Shown here: piece after piece, positions 12,715-25,241 of the stretch
Layout: every line of letters begins with the position of its first letter
Numbering within the stretch: the stretch's first letter is position 1
Notes under the pieces: generated by a model
What the model saw: the letters and a program-made list of their open reading frames with translations, nothing else
Told to the model about the DNA's origin: nothing
Database searches by the model: none
Assembly (NCBI GenBank): GCA_963714875.1
Contig: CAVQQI010000012.1
Location: 124,001-188,000, forward strand
Reading direction: 5' to 3'
Origin: JBAOHV01 sp963714875
Lineage (GTDB): Bacteria > Actinomycetota > Acidimicrobiia > Acidimicrobiales > Microtrichaceae
DNA length: 64,000 nucleotides
Position numbers and translations under genes: made by a program

Positions 12715-13914
12715 ACCTGCTCCGCCGGATCGCGCTGGTCGGCACCACCGCGACGGTCATCGACGTCGCGCTGTTCGTGGTGCTGGTGGAGTGGGCGGGC
12801 TGGCAGGTCTGGTGGGCCGACGCTGCGGCGGTCGCGATCGCGACGGCGGTGTCGTGGGTGCTGCATGCGCTCGTCACGTTCCCCGACGACCCGACCCGGC
12901 GCTGGTTCGAGCGGCTGGGTCCGTACCTGTCCACTGCCGCGCTGGCGCTCGTGGTCGACGTGGCCGTGGTGTCGTTCATGGACTGGCTGCTGCGCCCGGG
13001 CTGGTGGTTGCCGGTGCTGCTCATCAAGTTGCCGGCGCTGGCGGCTGCGTTCGCAACCCGGATGATCACCTACCGCGACACGATGTTCGCCTCGGTGCGC
13101 GACGTCCAGGGTGAACCGGCGCGGCGTCCGGTGGCCCCCGGCAACCGTCGGCTGAGCGTGGTCGTGCCCGCCTACCGGGAGGCGGACCGCATCGGCGGGA
13201 CGATTCGTGCCATCCGCGAGGCGCTCGAGCGGCCTGGACCGGGCCGGCGATCTCGAGGTGGTCGTCGTCGACGACGGATCCGACGACGACACCGCGGCGC
13301 AGGCCGAGGCCGCGGCGCCGACGTCGTGGTGCGCAGTTCGACCCGAACCGGGGCAAGGGAGCCGCGGTGCGGCTGGGGGTCCTCGCTGGCCGCACGGTCG
13401 CACGGTGGCGTTCACCGACGCCGATCTGTCCTATGCCCCGCGAGCAGCTCCTGGCGCTGCTCGACGGCGTCGAGGCGGGGTGGGACGTGGTGGTGGGAAG
13501 TCGCCAGCACGTCGAGACCCGCACGGTGGTGCGCGCCGGTCGTCTGCGAGAGGTCGGCGGGCGGGTCATCAACGTGCTGACCGGGATGGTGCTGCTGGGC
13601 CGGTACCGCGACACGCAGTGCGGGCTCAAGGCCATGCGGTCCGACGTCGGCCGGGTCGTGTTCAGCCATTCCCGCATCGACGGCTTCGCGTTCGACGTCG
13701 AGGTGTTCCACCTGGTCGAGCGGTACCGGCTCACCCTGATCGAGGTGCCCGTCGAGGTGGTGAACTCCAGCCGCTCCACGGTGAACGTCGCTCGTGACGC
13801 AGCGCCGGCTGGTCCGGGACCTGTTCCGGATCCGTGCGGTGGGGCACGGATCGGCCGCTACGAGGTCGATGTCACCGAGCTGCCGACTCGCGCCTGCTCG
13901 AGCGATCCCGCTGA
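12711..13914 (+). CDS. GtrA-like flippase domain fused to a GT2 polyprenyl-phosphate glycosyltransferase (multiple frameshifts)
   Basis: The inferred protein has about 400 residues. Residues 1-130 form a GtrA-like domain with four helices (VNLLRRIALVGTTATVIDVALF ...). A dolichyl-phosphate-mannose-synthase-like GT2 domain follows: RLSVVVPAYREADRIGGTI, VVVVDDGSDDDT, VAFTDADLSY (DxD), VVVGSRQ, YRDTQCGLKAMR and DGFAFDVEV. GtrA and GtrB usually act as separate proteins that make and flip polyprenyl-phosphate hexose; here the two parts are in one gene. At least six one-base shifts occur between about 13232 and 13800, so no single open frame covers the enzyme. The end is inferred from DSRLLERSR and a TGA at 13912. 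The GTG start overlaps the upstream stop. The product probably supplies lipid-linked sugar to the preceding membrane protein. Confidence 0.75.
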
Positions 13915-13943
13915 ACCGACGAGCTCGTCGCCCCGGGCGCCGC

Positions 13944-13949
13944 TAGTGT
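13944..13949 (+). promoter_or_regulatory. Leaderless -10 box of manB
   Basis: TAGTGT is followed by 8 nt and GTG 13958, with no ribosome site between them. This implies that manB has its own promoter and that the GtrA-GT2 gene ends upstream of it. Confidence 0.4.
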
Positions 13950-13957
13950 TGCCGCCC

Positions 13958-15338
13958 GTGACGACCTCGATGCCATCTTCAAGGCCTACGACGTGCGGGG
14001 CGTCGTCCCCGACCAGTTCGACGAGCGCATCGCCCGGGCCATCGGCGTCGCCTTCGCCCGCGTTCGCGGTCGGCGGCGACCCGGCCGTCGACCCGGGTCC
14101 TGGTCGGCCGGGACATGCGCCCGTCGGGCGTCGAGCATGGTCGACGGCCTTCGCCGACGGGGTCATGAGTCGCAGGGCCTCGACGTCGTCGACCTCGGCC
14201 TGGCCTCGACCGACCTCTTGTACTTCGCCGCGGGGTCACTCGACGCTCCCGGGGCCATGTTCACCGCGTCGCACAACCCGGCGCAGTACAACGGCATCAA
14301 GTTCTGCCTCTCCGGCGCCCGCCCCGATCGGGGAGGACACCGGCCTGCACGAGATCCGCGACGTGGCCGCCGCGTGCTCGCCGGGTCGTCCAGGACGCCG
14401 CCGGCCGCGGGGAATTCGGTCCGCAGCTCGACCTGCTCGACGCCTTCGCCGACCACGTGCGCGGCTTCGTCGACGTCGTCGCGCCTCGCGCCGCTCAAGG
14501 TGGTGGCCGACACCGCCAACGGCATGGGTGGTCTCGTGGTGCCCGCGGTGTTCTCGTCGCTGCCCTTCGACCTCGAGGTCATGTACGGCGAGCTCGACGG
14601 CACCTTCCCCAACCACCCCGCCGACCCGATCCAGCCCGAGAACACTGCGGATCTGCGTGGCCCGGGTGGTCGAGGTCGGCGCCGACGTCGGGCTGGCCTT
14701 CGACGGCGACGCCGACCGGGTGTTCCTCGTCGACGAGACAGGGCATCGGTCTGTCGGGGTCGACCACGACGGCGATCATCGCCGACGGGCATCCTGGCCA
14801 AGCACCCGGGCGAGACGGTCGTCCACAACCTGATCTGCTCCAAGACCGGTGCCCGAGGTGGTGCGGGAGCACGGCGGCACGCCGGTCGGACCCGGGTCGG
14901 GCACTCGCTTCATCAAGGACGGTCATGGCCGAGACCGGCGCCGTGTTCGGCGGTGAGCACTCCGCCCACTACTACTTCCGCGACAACTACCGGGCCGACT
15001 CCGGGCTCGATCGCCGCGCTGGTGGTGCTCGAGCAGATGTCCGTCGCCGGCGTGCCGCTGTCGGAGCTGCGCAGCGCCCTTCGAGCGCTACGCCGCGTCG
15101 GGTGAGATCAACACCGTCGTCGACGACCCCGCCGCGGTCATCGAGCGGGTCGCCGCCGCACTACGCCGAGCTCGACCAGGACCGGCTGGACGGTCTCACC
15201 GTCGAGGGCGACGGGACTGGTGGTTCAACCTGCGCCCGTCCAACACCGAGCCGCTGCTCCGGCTCAACCTCGAGGCCTCCGACGAGGCCGACGTGCGCGC
15301 GCCGGGTGGCCGAGGTCAGTGCGGTCATGGTCGGCTGA
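13958..15338 (+). CDS. manB: Phosphomannomutase/phosphoglucomutase (at least a dozen frameshifts)
   Basis: This enzyme interconverts mannose-6-P and mannose-1-P (and often the glucose phosphates), feeding GDP-mannose synthesis. All four signature sites of the alpha-D-phosphohexomutase family can be read, in order but in different frames: the start (M-T-D)-LDAIFKAYDVRG, the phosphoserine loop TASHNPAQYNG, the Mg loop DGDADRV, the sugar loop GEHS in VFGGEHSAHYYF, and the phosphate site RPSNTEP. The inferred length of about 460 residues is normal. At least twelve one-base shifts break the frame; residues between the shifts are conserved, which argues for sequence error rather than decay. Neighbours are the Trm112-like gene and the isomerase, the standard actinobacterial order. 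Confidence 0.85.
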
Positions 15339-15427
15339 TCCGGGCTGATCGCCGGGCGGCGCCGAGTACCGTCGATGTCGACGCGATCACGACCCGACAC
15401 AGTGTGGTCGCATCGTTCGATAGGCCG

Positions 15428-15670
15428 ATGGACCGATCGATCCACGACTGCTCGAGATCCTCGCGTGCCCCGAGGACAAGGGTCCGCTGCTGTACTTCGC
15501 CGACGAGACGTCCTGTACAACCCGCGCCTGCAGCGCACGCTACGCCGATCGTCGACGGCATCCCGGTGATGCTGATCGACGAGGCGACCGCCGTCGACGA
15601 TGCCGAGGCACGAGCGGCTGCATGGCCGAAGGCGGCGGCCGACGGGCATCGAGCCGACCTTCGTCGGTGA
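15428..15670 (+). CDS. Trm112-like small zinc-ribbon protein (frame broken)
   Basis: After correcting two or three one-base shifts the protein reads IDPRLLEILACPEDKGPLLYF, then YNPRLQRTYAIVDGIPVMLIDEAT. This is the pattern of the Trm112/UPF0434 family: LLEILACPxxKGPL, a Y-IVDGIPVML core and an acidic end. Family members are about 60-80 residues long; in eukaryotes they activate methyltransferases, and in bacteria their role is unclear. The N-terminal CP retains only part of the zinc site, as in many bacterial members. The start ATG 15428 is out of frame with the core by one base. The end is uncertain: 15670 in one frame, a few codons later in others. It lies between manB and the isomerase, as in mycobacteria. 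Confidence 0.65.
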   Translation: MDRSIHDCSRSSRAPRTRVRCCTSPTRRPVQPAPAAHATPIVDGIPVMLIDEATAVDDAEARAAAWPKAAADGHRADLRR

Positions 15671-15690
15671 CGAGCTGACCGGAGCCAACT

Positions 15691-16715
15691 CTGATCGACA
15701 CCCTGGGGATGTTCGCGCGGCCGGCGCGCTGCCCGAACAGATCGCGCGCAGCGCTCGCGACATGCGACGCGGTCGAGGGTCTGCCGTCCGGCGGAGGGCA
15801 TCACCTCGGTGGTCGTGCTGGGCATGGGCGGCAGCGGCATCGCCGGTGACGTGCTCGCCGCGGTCGGCGCGGCGACCGTCCGGTGCCGATCGTGGTCAAC
15901 AAGCACTACGAGTGCCCGGGGTTCGTCGGGCCCGACACCCTGGTGATCGCGGTGTCGTTCTCGGGCAACACCGAGGAGACCATCGCTGCGGTGCACAGCG
16001 CCGTGGGTGCCGGCGCTCGGCTGGTTGCGGTCACCGCGGGCGGGCACCTGGCGCGGATCGCCCGCGAGTGGGGTGCGCCGGTGGTGCAGTTGGACGCGTC
16101 GATCCCGATGCCGCGGCCGGGCATCGCCGCGGTGGCGGTGCCCCCACTCGTGGTGCTCGAGCAGCTCGGGCTGCTCGATGACGCCGCGGGAGCAGGTCGA
16201 ACGGCGATCGACGCGATGCGGGCGCGACCGACGAGCTCGACGCCGACCCGTCGCTGGTCACCAGGGCGGCCCGTCGCATCGGTCGCACACTGCCGATCGT
16301 CTACGGCGGCGGTGCGTTGGGCGAGGTCGCCGCGTGGCGGTGGAAGGGCCAGTTCAACGAGAACCCGAAGGTCGCCGCGTTCGCCAACCGCATTCCCGAG
16401 CTGACCCACAACGAGATCTGCGGGTGGGGCCAGCACGGCGACGTGACCCGACAGGTGTTCACCATGGTGTTGTTGCGCCACGACCACGAGCATCCGCAGG
16501 TGCAGCGCCGGTTCGAGCTCGTGGCCGAGTTCTGCGACGAGGTGGTCAACGACGTCGTCGAGATCCGAGCGAAGGGCGACGGTGCACTGGCCCAGCTGTT
16601 CGATCTGATCCTGATCGGCGAGTTGGTGACGTTGCAGATGGCGGCCGACGAAGACGTCGACCCGGGTCCCGTGCCGGTCCTCGACGAGATCAAGCAGCGC
16701 CTCGCACTCGGCTGA
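15691..16715 (+). CDS. Bifunctional phosphoglucose/phosphomannose isomerase, TobH-like (frame broken at least five times)
   Basis: The inferred protein has about 340 residues. It has a SIS domain (SVVVLGMGGSGIAGDVLAAV, then TLVIAVSFSGNTEETIAAV) and the C-terminal bact-PGI region with FNENPKVAAFANRIPELTHNE and the closing IGELVTLQMAADEDVDPGPV. The family interconverts fructose-6-P with glucose-6-P or mannose-6-P; mycobacterial members beside manB have been called TobH-like. The likely start is CTG 15691 with GGAG 6 nt upstream, reading (M)IDTLGMFARPA; no ATG or GTG fits. One-base shifts lie near 15720, 15765, 15785, 15870, 16185 and 16215; the last 500 nt are clean. It works with manB to make mannose-1-P from fructose-6-P. 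Confidence 0.8.
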
Positions 16716-17098
16716 CCGGGTGCTGCGCCATCGCCGGCGTGGCGCGGGCGCTGGCGCTGGCGCCGGCTGCGCCGGTGCTCTGGGTGGCAGGGGTGTGCGT
16801 ATGTCGTCGTGGTGCCTCCCGAAACCTGCTGGCCGTGCCGCCGTGCCGCAGTCTGGCCGTGCCGCCGTGCCTCAGTGTGGCCGGGCCGCAGATCCGCAGT
16901 GTGGCCGTGCCGCTGGCCGCAGCCGCCGAGGTCACCGCAGGAGCGGGATTCGTTCGGGCGCCCGGTGTGCGCGGTACCCTCGTGCGCTGCGAGGGCTGCA
17001 GTGAACCCGGCGTCAGACGACCCCAGCCCGACCAACGTCCACCGACGCCGATGTGCGCGCCCCCGAACGCTCTCCGAGCCGGTCGCGCAGGAGGAACC
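16716..17098. other. 383-nt intergenic region before ahcY
   Basis: No convincing gene lies here. It holds a four-unit tandem repeat (16829-16924), a -10-like TACCCT at 16975-16980, a 6-bp hairpin (CCCTCG 16977-16982 with CGAGGG 16990-16995) and an untranslated leader of about 110 nt. The ribosome site GGAGGA sits 5-6 nt before the ahcY ATG. I looked for an S-adenosylhomocysteine riboswitch and did not find its conserved core. Confidence 0.6.
16829..16924. repeat. Tandem repeat, four units of 24 bp
   Basis: Units start at 16829, 16853, 16877 and 16901. The first two differ at about one position in 24 (core TGGCCGTGCCGCCGTGCC); the third and fourth are more diverged but keep TGGCCGxGCCG and the closing GCAGT or GCAG. 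The unit length is a multiple of three, and one frame encodes a repeated VWPCRRA-like octamer, but no plausible gene covers it. It lies upstream of the ahcY promoter. Confidence 0.75.
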
Positions 17099-18550
<1,452 letters not shown>

Positions 18551-18578
18551 CCCGCTCGGATCGAGCACTGCTCCGACT

Positions 18579-18612
18579 CGTCCCGGCGTCGCTGCGAGGT
18601 GACGCCGGGACG
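18579..18612 (+). terminator. Terminator of ahcY
   Basis: A perfect 12-bp inverted repeat (CGTCCCGGCGTC and GACGCCGGGACG) with a 10-nt loop lies 28 nt after the ahcY stop. It has no T tract, but its length and position make it a good stem-type terminator. Confidence 0.75.
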
Positions 18613-18713
18613 TTCGCGTCCCGGTCGGCCGACCCTGTCGCGTCCGGGCCGCACCGGCTGGATTGGTAGGGTGCGCGGCCCGGTGCCGACGGTGCCGCGA
18701 CAGGGGGTGTCAG

Positions 18714-19562
18714 GTGGAGGAGTTCTCGGGCAAGGTCGCAGTGGTGACCGGTGCGGCGAGCGGGATCGGCCGTGCGTTGGCCACTGCGTTGACCCAGCAG
18801 GGCATGAAGGTCGTGCTCGCAGATGTGGAGACCGACACGCTCGAGACGGTCGCCCAGGAGCTGCGGTCCGCCGGCGCCGACGTGTTCGCGGTCACCGCCG
18901 ACGTCTCGAAGCCCGCCGAGGTGGACCGACTGGGCGCCGCGGCGATGGACGTGTTCGGAGCGTTGCACGTCGCGTGCAACAACGCCGGGGTCTCCGGTGG
19001 CGGTCTGTCGTGGGAGATCGACCTGGAGACCTGGCGGTGGATCATCGACGTCGACCTGTGGGGGGTGATCCACGGCGTGCGCACCTTCACGCCGTTGATC
19101 ATCGCCAGCGGTGGCGGCCACATCGTGAACACCGCTTCCATGGCGGGGCTCACCTCCAACGCGGGGATGTCGCCCTACAACGTGGCGAAGCACGGTGTCG
19201 TGACGCTGTCCGAGACGATGCACGCCGAATTGGAGATGACCCACCCCGAGGTCGGCGTGAGCGTGCTGTGCCCCGGGTGGGTGCGGACGAGGATCCACGA
19301 GTCCGAACGCAATCGCCCCGACCTGGTGGCCGGTGGGGTCGAGGAGGAGCTCGACCCGGGCACGCTGGCGATCAAGGAGATGGTGAGCAACTGGATCGCC
19401 GAGGGGCTCCAGCCGGCGCATGTGGCGTCGCTGGTCGTCGAGGCCATCCGCGAGCGTCGCTTCTACGTGCTCACGCACCCCGAGTGGCAGGGGATGGTGC
19501 GCGACAGGGTCGATCGGATGCTCTCGGGGGAGAACCCCTCGGCGAGCCTGCCGGGGAACTGA
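18714..19562 (+). CDS. SDR family NAD(P)-dependent oxidoreductase
   Basis: This classical short-chain dehydrogenase of 282 residues has the cofactor motif TGAASGIG near residue 12, NNAG (VACNNAGV), the catalytic Ser in NTASMAG, and YNVAK with Tyr and Lys. After the second strand the acidic residue in VLADVETD suggests NAD preference. The start is GTG 18714 after GGGGGTG; longer in-frame starts from 18663 lie in the promoter region. The substrate is unknown; proteins of this size and sequence style in actinobacteria act on steroids, acyl-CoA derivatives or xenobiotic alcohols. It stands alone, convergent with the comF-like gene. Confidence 0.9.
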   Translation: MEEFSGKVAVVTGAASGIGRALATALTQQGMKVVLADVETDTLETVAQELRSAGADVFAVTADVSKPAEVDRLGAAAMDVFGALHVACNNAGVSGGGLSWEIDLETWRWIIDVDLWGVIHGVRTFTPLIIASGGGHIVNTASMAGLTSNAGMSPYNVAKHGVVTLSETMHAELEMTHPEVGVSVLCPGWVRTRIHESERNRPDLVAGGVEEELDPGTLAIKEMVSNWIAEGLQPAHVASLVVEAIRERRFYVLTHPEWQGMVRDRVDRMLSGENPSASLPGN

Positions 19563-19619
19563 TCCGCCCGGGCCGGCGTCCGCTGTCGTCGCCCGCAGCG
19601 GTCGCCCCACGGATCGTCC

Positions 19620-20345
19620 TCACAGAGTGACCGCCAGCGTGACCGCCATGAGCTGGTCGGAGCCGCTGGCGAGGAGCGCATCGGCGGCGGCGACCAGGGT
19701 CGATCCGGTGGTGCGGACATCGTCGACGACCAGTACCGGCCCTGTCTGGTGCGCCCGTGTCGGAGTCGCCCGCGGCACGGTCGGACCTTCTCGGGCGCTC
19801 GTGCCGACGGTTCTGGGCATGCGGCTCGCACCATGGGCGCGGCCGCTGATGGCACCGTGGGGCTCGAACGTGGCGCCGTCGAGTCGCTGGGCCCTGGTGC
19901 GTCCGGTCTGCGCCCCACCACCGACGCGGCGCAGCATCGGGCCGCAGGGGCGACCGAGCCGCGCGGCGACGGAGCGAGCGAGCTCCTCGGCCTGGTCGTA
20001 GCCCCGCCGTCGCCGTCGCGCAGCCGTGGTCGGTGCCCAGGTCACCGCGTGTGTCGCACGCCGCTCGGCGGGGGGCAGGAGGTCCGCCATGGCGGAACCC
20101 AGCAGCGCGAACGCATCGCGGTGATGGCGGAACTTGAGTGCGGCGATCAGCTCCTTCGCGGGACCGTCGTAGGTGAACAGCGACCAGCAGGCACCGAACC
20201 CGGGTGGGGGAGCGCGGTCGGGGGCCGGCGGGAGCCCTGCCAGGCAGCGGGTGCACAGCGCGGTGCCGGTGGTGGCGCACAGGGCACATCGGGGTGGCAG
20301 CAGCAGGTCCAACACGGATCGGACCGTACCGAGCAGGTCCGACAA
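19620..20345 (-). CDS. ComF family phosphoribosyltransferase-like protein
   Basis: This protein of 241 residues has an N-terminal double zinc finger (PPRCALC and CTRC) and a C-terminal type I phosphoribosyltransferase fold with the PRPP loop VLVVDDVRTTGSTL. The family is related to competence protein ComFC, but many non-competent actinobacteria carry it; its real role is unclear. The TTG start at 20345 (MSDLLGTVRSVLDLLLPPRC) has GGAGG 5 nt upstream; the longer open frame to 20504 overlaps the secA promoter and start and is unlikely. It is divergent from secA. Confidence 0.85.
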   Translation of the reverse strand: MSDLLGTVRSVLDLLLPPRCALCATTGTALCTRCLAGLPPAPDRAPPPGFGACWSLFTYDGPAKELIAALKFRHHRDAFALLGSAMADLLPPAERRATHAVTWAPTTAARRRRRGYDQAEELARSVAARLGRPCGPMLRRVGGGAQTGRTRAQRLDGATFEPHGAISGRAHGASRMPRTVGTSAREGPTVPRATPTRAHQTGPVLVVDDVRTTGSTLVAAADALLASGSDQLMAVTLAVTL

Positions 20346-20411
20346 CGGGCCTCCACGGGGCCGGGTGCAGCTGCCCTCGCCGGTGCCACCGGGCGGTGTC
20401 CGACCCACCGG

Positions 20412-20417
20412 TAGAGT
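20412..20417 (+). promoter_or_regulatory. Leaderless -10 box of secA
   Basis: TAGAGT is followed by 7 nt and GTG 20425 with no ribosome site, consistent with a leaderless secA message. Confidence 0.55.
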
Positions 20418-20424
20418 GTTCGAC

Positions 20425-23199
<2,775 letters not shown>

Positions 23200-23202
23200 T
23201 CG

Positions 23203-24318
23203 ATGCAGGACTTCTCGCCACAGATCAACGCACTCCGAACACGCCTCGACGAGACCGGCGGCTACCTCCGCGTCGATGAGTTGCGCGCCCGTCAGCCCCA
23301 GCTCGAGGCCGAGTTGGGGCGCCCCGACCTGTGGGACGACGCCGAGGCCGCCCAGAAGCTGCAGCGGGAGTTCGCCGAGTTGAGCGACGACCTGGAGCTC
23401 TTCGAGTCGCTGCGGGAGCGGGTGTCCGACGTCGCGACGCTGCACGAGCTCGCCCGCGAGGAGGGTGACGAGAGCCTCGAGGGTGAGATCGACCGAGAGC
23501 TGGGTGCGCTCGAACGCGAGTTCTCCGGACTCGAGCTGCGTGCGCTGTTCACCGGCGAGTACGACGACCGCGATGCCATCATCGACGTCAACTCGGGTGC
23601 AGGCGGGGTGGACGCGCAGGACTTCGCCGAGATGCTGCTGCGCATGTACCAGCGGTGGGCCGAACGCCGCGGCTTCGACATCGACATCGAGGCGGTCAAC
23701 GAGGGCGGAGAAGCGGGCATCTCGTCCGCGACCATGCTGGTCAAGGGGCGCAACGCCTACGGGCTGCTGCGGTCCGAGCACGGCGTGCACCGACTGGTGC
23801 GCATCTCGCCGTTCGACAACAACTCGCGACGCCAGACCAGCTTCGCGTCGGTGAAGATCACCCCGTTCATCGATGACGTCGACTCCGAGATCGAGATCGA
23901 CGACAAGGACCTGCGCATCGACGTGTATCGCTCGTCGGGGGCCGGGGGCCAGCACGTCAACGTGACCGATTCCGCGGTGCGCATCACCCACCTGCCGACC
24001 GGCATCGTCACGTCGTGCCAGAACGAACGGTCCCAGCACCAGAACAAGGACCGGGCCATGAAGACGTTGAAGGCGAAGCTGCTCGAGGTGGAGCGGGCCA
24101 AGCGCATGGACCGCATCAACGAGATCACCGGCGACCAGTCGGCGGTGAACTTCGGTAGCCAGGACCGCAACTACGTGCTGCAGCCCTACCAGCAGGTCAA
24201 GGACCTGCGGTCGGGTCTGGAGCTGACGAATCCCGACGCGGTGCTCGACGGCGACCTCGACGGCCTGATGGAGGCCTACCTGCGCTGGCAGCGCGCCGGG
24301 GCCCAGCCGGCCGGCTGA
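23203..24318 (+). CDS. prfB: Peptide chain release factor 2
   Basis: RF2 reads UGA and UAA stop codons and triggers peptide release. It has 371 residues and is complete: an N-terminal coiled-coil domain, the codon-recognition motif SPF in RISPFDNNSRRQTSF, and the catalytic GGQ in RSSGAGGQHVNVTDSAV. There is no in-frame UGA near codon 25, so the programmed +1 frameshift of many bacterial prfB genes is absent, as is usual in actinobacteria. It starts 3 nt after secA and is presumably co-transcribed. Confidence 0.97.
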   Translation: MQDFSPQINALRTRLDETGGYLRVDELRARQPQLEAELGRPDLWDDAEAAQKLQREFAELSDDLELFESLRERVSDVATLHELAREEGDESLEGEIDRELGALEREFSGLELRALFTGEYDDRDAIIDVNSGAGGVDAQDFAEMLLRMYQRWAERRGFDIDIEAVNEGGEAGISSATMLVKGRNAYGLLRSEHGVHRLVRISPFDNNSRRQTSFASVKITPFIDDVDSEIEIDDKDLRIDVYRSSGAGGQHVNVTDSAVRITHLPTGIVTSCQNERSQHQNKDRAMKTLKAKLLEVERAKRMDRINEITGDQSAVNFGSQDRNYVLQPYQQVKDLRSGLELTNPDAVLDGDLDGLMEAYLRWQRAGAQPAG

Positions 24319-24516
24319 TCGGCGGGGACGGGCCCGGCAGCGACGCAGCACCCCCGCGGCGGCTGAGAGGGCGTCGCGGATCCTCCTCGGGGGTACCCCA
24401 CGATTCGCGGTGGGACGACTATCGTCACGAAGTCGTAACGTGGCGGGTCCCGCCGTGGTCCACACGACGATCAGCCGCCCCGGGCCGGGGTGGCCACCGC
24501 GAGCCGAGGCAGGACT

Positions 24517-25194
24517 GTGATCAAGCTCGAGAGCGTCTCGAAGATCTACAAGGGCGAGCACATGGCGTTGCGTGACGCGTCGGTGGACATCGACAAGGGC
24601 GAGTTCGTGTTCCTCGTCGGGCCGTCCGGCTCCGGCAAGTCCACGTTCCTGCGCCTGTTGAACCGGGAGGAGACACCCGAGAAGGGCAAGATCTTCGTCG
24701 CCGGCAAGGACATCGCCGATCTTCCCGGCTACAAGGTGCCGTACCTGCGCCGCAACATCGGCTCGGTGTACCAGGACTTCAAGCTGCTGCCCAACAAGAC
24801 CGTCGGCGAGAACGTCGCGTTCGCGCTCGAAGCCATCGGTCGTCCCAAGTCGGCGGTCTCAGAAGCGGTGCCGCAGATCCTCGAACTGGTCGGTCTGGGG
24901 CGGAAGTCGGGGAGCATGCCCGACGAGCTCTCCGGCGGCGAGCAGCAGCGTGTGTCCATCGCACGGGCGTTCGTGAACCGGCCGTTGATCCTGCTCGCCG
25001 ACGAACCGACCGGCAACCTGGATCCGGCCACCTCGGTCGGCATCATGAAGCTGCTCGACCGCATCAACCGCACGGGAACCACGGTGGTCATGGCCACGCA
25101 CGACCGCGGCATCGTCGACACGATGCGTCGTCGGGTGATCGAACTGGATCGCGGCCGCATCGTGCGTGACCAGGCCCGGGGTGTCTACGAATGA
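24517..25194 (+). CDS. ftsE: Cell division ATP-binding protein FtsE
   Basis: FtsE is the ATPase of the FtsEX complex, which activates peptidoglycan hydrolases at the septum from inside the cell. The protein has about 225 residues with Walker A GPSGSGKST, Q-loop VYQDFKLLPNKT, signature LSGGEQQRVSIARA, Walker B LILLADEPTGNLD and the switch His in MATHDRG. I chose GTG 24517 (VIKLESVSKIYKG), which matches the family start and has AGGCAGGA upstream; the frame is open from 24490. A separate promoter region of about 200 nt lies between prfB and this gene. Confidence 0.96.
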   Translation: MIKLESVSKIYKGEHMALRDASVDIDKGEFVFLVGPSGSGKSTFLRLLNREETPEKGKIFVAGKDIADLPGYKVPYLRRNIGSVYQDFKLLPNKTVGENVAFALEAIGRPKSAVSEAVPQILELVGLGRKSGSMPDELSGGEQQRVSIARAFVNRPLILLADEPTGNLDPATSVGIMKLLDRINRTGTTVVMATHDRGIVDTMRRRVIELDRGRIVRDQARGVYE

Positions 25195-25241
25195 GTGGTG
25201 TCCCAACGTTCCACGAAGCGAAAGTCGACGGGTAGAAGAGC

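Noticed and set aside
16829..16924. A CRISPR array
   Set aside because: Units are head-to-tail with no spacers and no cas genes nearby.
16975..17098. A possible S-adenosylhomocysteine riboswitch before ahcY
   Set aside because: GCGCTGCGA resembles one conserved piece, but the matching AGGCTCG and AACGGCGCTC segments are not present; only a short hairpin remains.
23203..23300. Programmed +1 frameshift in prfB
   Set aside because: The frame is open from the ATG with no UGA near codon 25 and no frameshift slip site.
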